Shown one piece after another: positions 21,201-21,547 of a stretch of DNA of 21,547 bases. Numbering within the stretch: the first letter of the stretch is position 1; every line of letters begins with the position of its first letter. The notes under the pieces were generated by a model. That model was given only the letters and a program-made list of their open reading frames with translations. It was not told the origin of the DNA and searched no databases. The stretch covers positions 1-21,547 of the forward strand of contig LWCA01000643.1 of the NCBI GenBank assembly GCA_001642005.1, in the 5' to 3' direction. Made by a program: the position numbers and the translations under genes. The stretch is from Intoshia linei (taxonomy: Eukaryota; Orthonectida; Rhopaluridae).

Positions 21201-21339
21201 AAAATGATGATATCCGCCTTCAAATTGAAAATTTGGTAATTTTGATATACAATATTGTTAATATATAGGTTTTATACTATTAAATAATATTATAACTAAT
21301 ATATAAATCTAGTCCGAACCTTTTATTCTTGAGACATAA
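12249..21339 (+). CDS. LRPPRC: LRPPRC/BSF-type mitochondrial PPR protein, complete
   Basis: About 35 exons: 12249-12349, 12410-12543, 12808-12927, 12982-13100, 13584-13626 (tentative), 14591-14654, 15794-15880, 16274-16312, 16349-16436, 16481-16585, 16623-16817, 16878-16983, 17091-17128, 17167-17230, 17283-17437, 17478-17559, 17603-17691, 17740-17889, 17940-18011, 18075-18128, 18163-18291, 18338-18474, 18533-18624, 19345-19549, 19859-19983, 20020-20102, 20142-20201, 20247-20325, 20367-20488, 20542-20672, 20709-20770, 20807-20936, 20975-21075, 21138-21235, 21313-21339. Phases agree throughout, giving ~1,161 residues (human ~1,390). Residues 1-32 have R4, R10, K15, R23 and R27 but no acidic residue: a mitochondrial presequence. 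The rest is helical PPR-like repeats. DQYNMYLFA...NINPN, DVFALSLNFCELENS and STEIIKMIDETGMKYTYHTY follow the repeat order of animal LRPPRC. That family binds and stabilises mitochondrial mRNAs with SLIRP. Sequence is very diverged; the exons after 17.5 kb rest mainly on open frames and phase. Confidence 0.78.
14001..14385 (-). repeat. Dispersed A/T-rich repeat, copy 2 (inverted)
   Basis: In reverse complement this matches 10290-10712 over almost its whole length, with especially close agreement around 14115-14200. The outer edge carries GGGTCCGT and ACACTATT separated by an extra ~14 bp (14009-14022) that includes the palindrome CCGTACTACGG. It lies in the LRPPRC intron between the tentative exon at 13584 and the exon at 14591. 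Relative to each host transcript it has the same sense as copy 1. Confidence 0.75.
14898..15292. mobile_element. Mariner-like MITE, 395 bp
   Basis: The inverted termini are TTAGGTGTGCACTTTTT at the left and, reverse-complemented, TTAGGGTGTGCACTTTTTT at the right. The left flank is TA; the right flank is TG where TA would be expected, compatible with an old Tc1/mariner-type insertion. The interior is A/T-rich with no transposase frame. It lies in the 14655-15793 intron of the LRPPRC-like gene and shares its first ~100 bp with the fragment at 250-347. Confidence 0.65.
15568..15584. mobile_element. hAT-like terminus fragment
   Basis: The motif TTTAGGAAACACTGCTG reads in reverse complement as a CAGTGTTTCCTAAA hAT-type terminus. 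No partner terminus or target duplication was identified, so only one end of a relic is supported. It is in the same LRPPRC intron as the mariner-like MITE. Confidence 0.3.
16150..16210. mobile_element. hAT-like terminus relic, GC-rich
   Basis: A GC-rich patch with CTCCCTGGTGGGGCCTAG followed by CCCCCACCCCCATTTGGTAAGCACTA resembles, in reverse complement, the TTAGTGCTTACCAAATGGGG-type ends of hAT elements. Its composition stands out sharply from the surrounding intron (15881-16273). The other end was not found. Confidence 0.35.
17908..17930 (+). repeat. TTTA microsatellite in a 50-nt intron
   Basis: About five TTTA/ATTT units fill nearly half of the short intron 17890-17939 of the LRPPRC-like gene. 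Such a tract inside a near-minimal intron could vary in length between individuals and alter the spacing between donor and acceptor. Confidence 0.7.
18930..19185 (-). repeat. Dispersed A/T-rich repeat, diverged copy 3
   Basis: Segments such as GGGTCCGATAGAGGGA, TTCCTTAAGGGTTTGTATAAT and TTTTTTCTCATATGATTTAAC resemble the copy at 14001-14385 in the same orientation. CTTTTTGACCGTGAAG (19161-19176) is the reverse complement of the start motif of the 131-bp tandem units at 9550-9985. Both parts of the composite repeat therefore occur together here, in the 18625-19344 intron of the LRPPRC-like gene. Confidence 0.55.
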
Positions 21340-21547
21340 AAATAGTAATGATTTGATTTTTGTTTCGTTAATTCAATCATTGTTAAATTTGTTGGTTTTA
21401 ATAATGGCAATACACCTTAAAATTTGGGAATAATTGTTAATAGTGTGGTACATTTTTATCAAAATTCAGAATACATTTTTATTTTGCAATGGATTTACAT
21501 CTAATTCAAAATAAATTAAATAGTTTAAAAAATGAAATTGATATATA
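21340..21547 (+). other. 3' flank of LRPPRC-like gene
   Basis: The stretch after the stop codon (21337-21339) is A/T-rich with no further exon-like frame. An AATAAA hexamer at 21510-21515, about 170 bp past the stop, is a possible poly(A) signal, weak evidence in this composition. The next gene, if any, lies beyond the window. Confidence 0.4.

Overview
The window is a eukaryotic nuclear segment, about three-quarters A+T by eye, holding three split protein-coding genes plus transposon debris. No prokaryotic, phage, CRISPR or RNA-gene signal was seen. The gene set (a type II membrane M1 aminopeptidase, an OGFOD1-type prolyl hydroxylase and a mitochondrial LRPPRC-type PPR protein) points to an invertebrate metazoan. 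Many introns are only 33-60 nt long, a size common in flatworms, but the taxon is a low-confidence guess. All exon models were built by hand from splice-site phase and family motifs.

Left part (1-4242): the minus strand carries the first three coding exons (366 residues) of an M1 aminopeptidase. The gene runs off the left edge, so the zinc-binding core is missing. Its last visible intron (1-2031) holds a fragment of a mariner-like element, and its second intron holds a possible hAT-type MITE.

Middle (4243-7530) is intergenic. The only clear content is a 301-bp hAT-type MITE with a near-perfect 8-bp target duplication.

7531-12106, minus strand: a complete 12-exon OGFOD1-like gene of 420 codons with an intact HxD...H iron site and 2-oxoglutarate arginine. 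Its introns hold a ~131-bp tandem array, a dispersed A/T-rich repeat, a GC-rich hairpin and a second hAT MITE.

12249-21339, plus strand: a complete LRPPRC-like gene of about 35 exons and 1,161 codons, starting with a good mitochondrial presequence. It is divergent from the OGFOD1 gene, and the two start codons are only 142 bp apart, which implies a shared bidirectional promoter. Related copies of one repeat family sit in introns of both genes, always in the same sense relative to transcription.

I found no novel multi-gene system. The most interesting features are the tight divergent pair, the extremely short introns (two of them in frame and stop-free), and the orientation-biased intronic repeat family.
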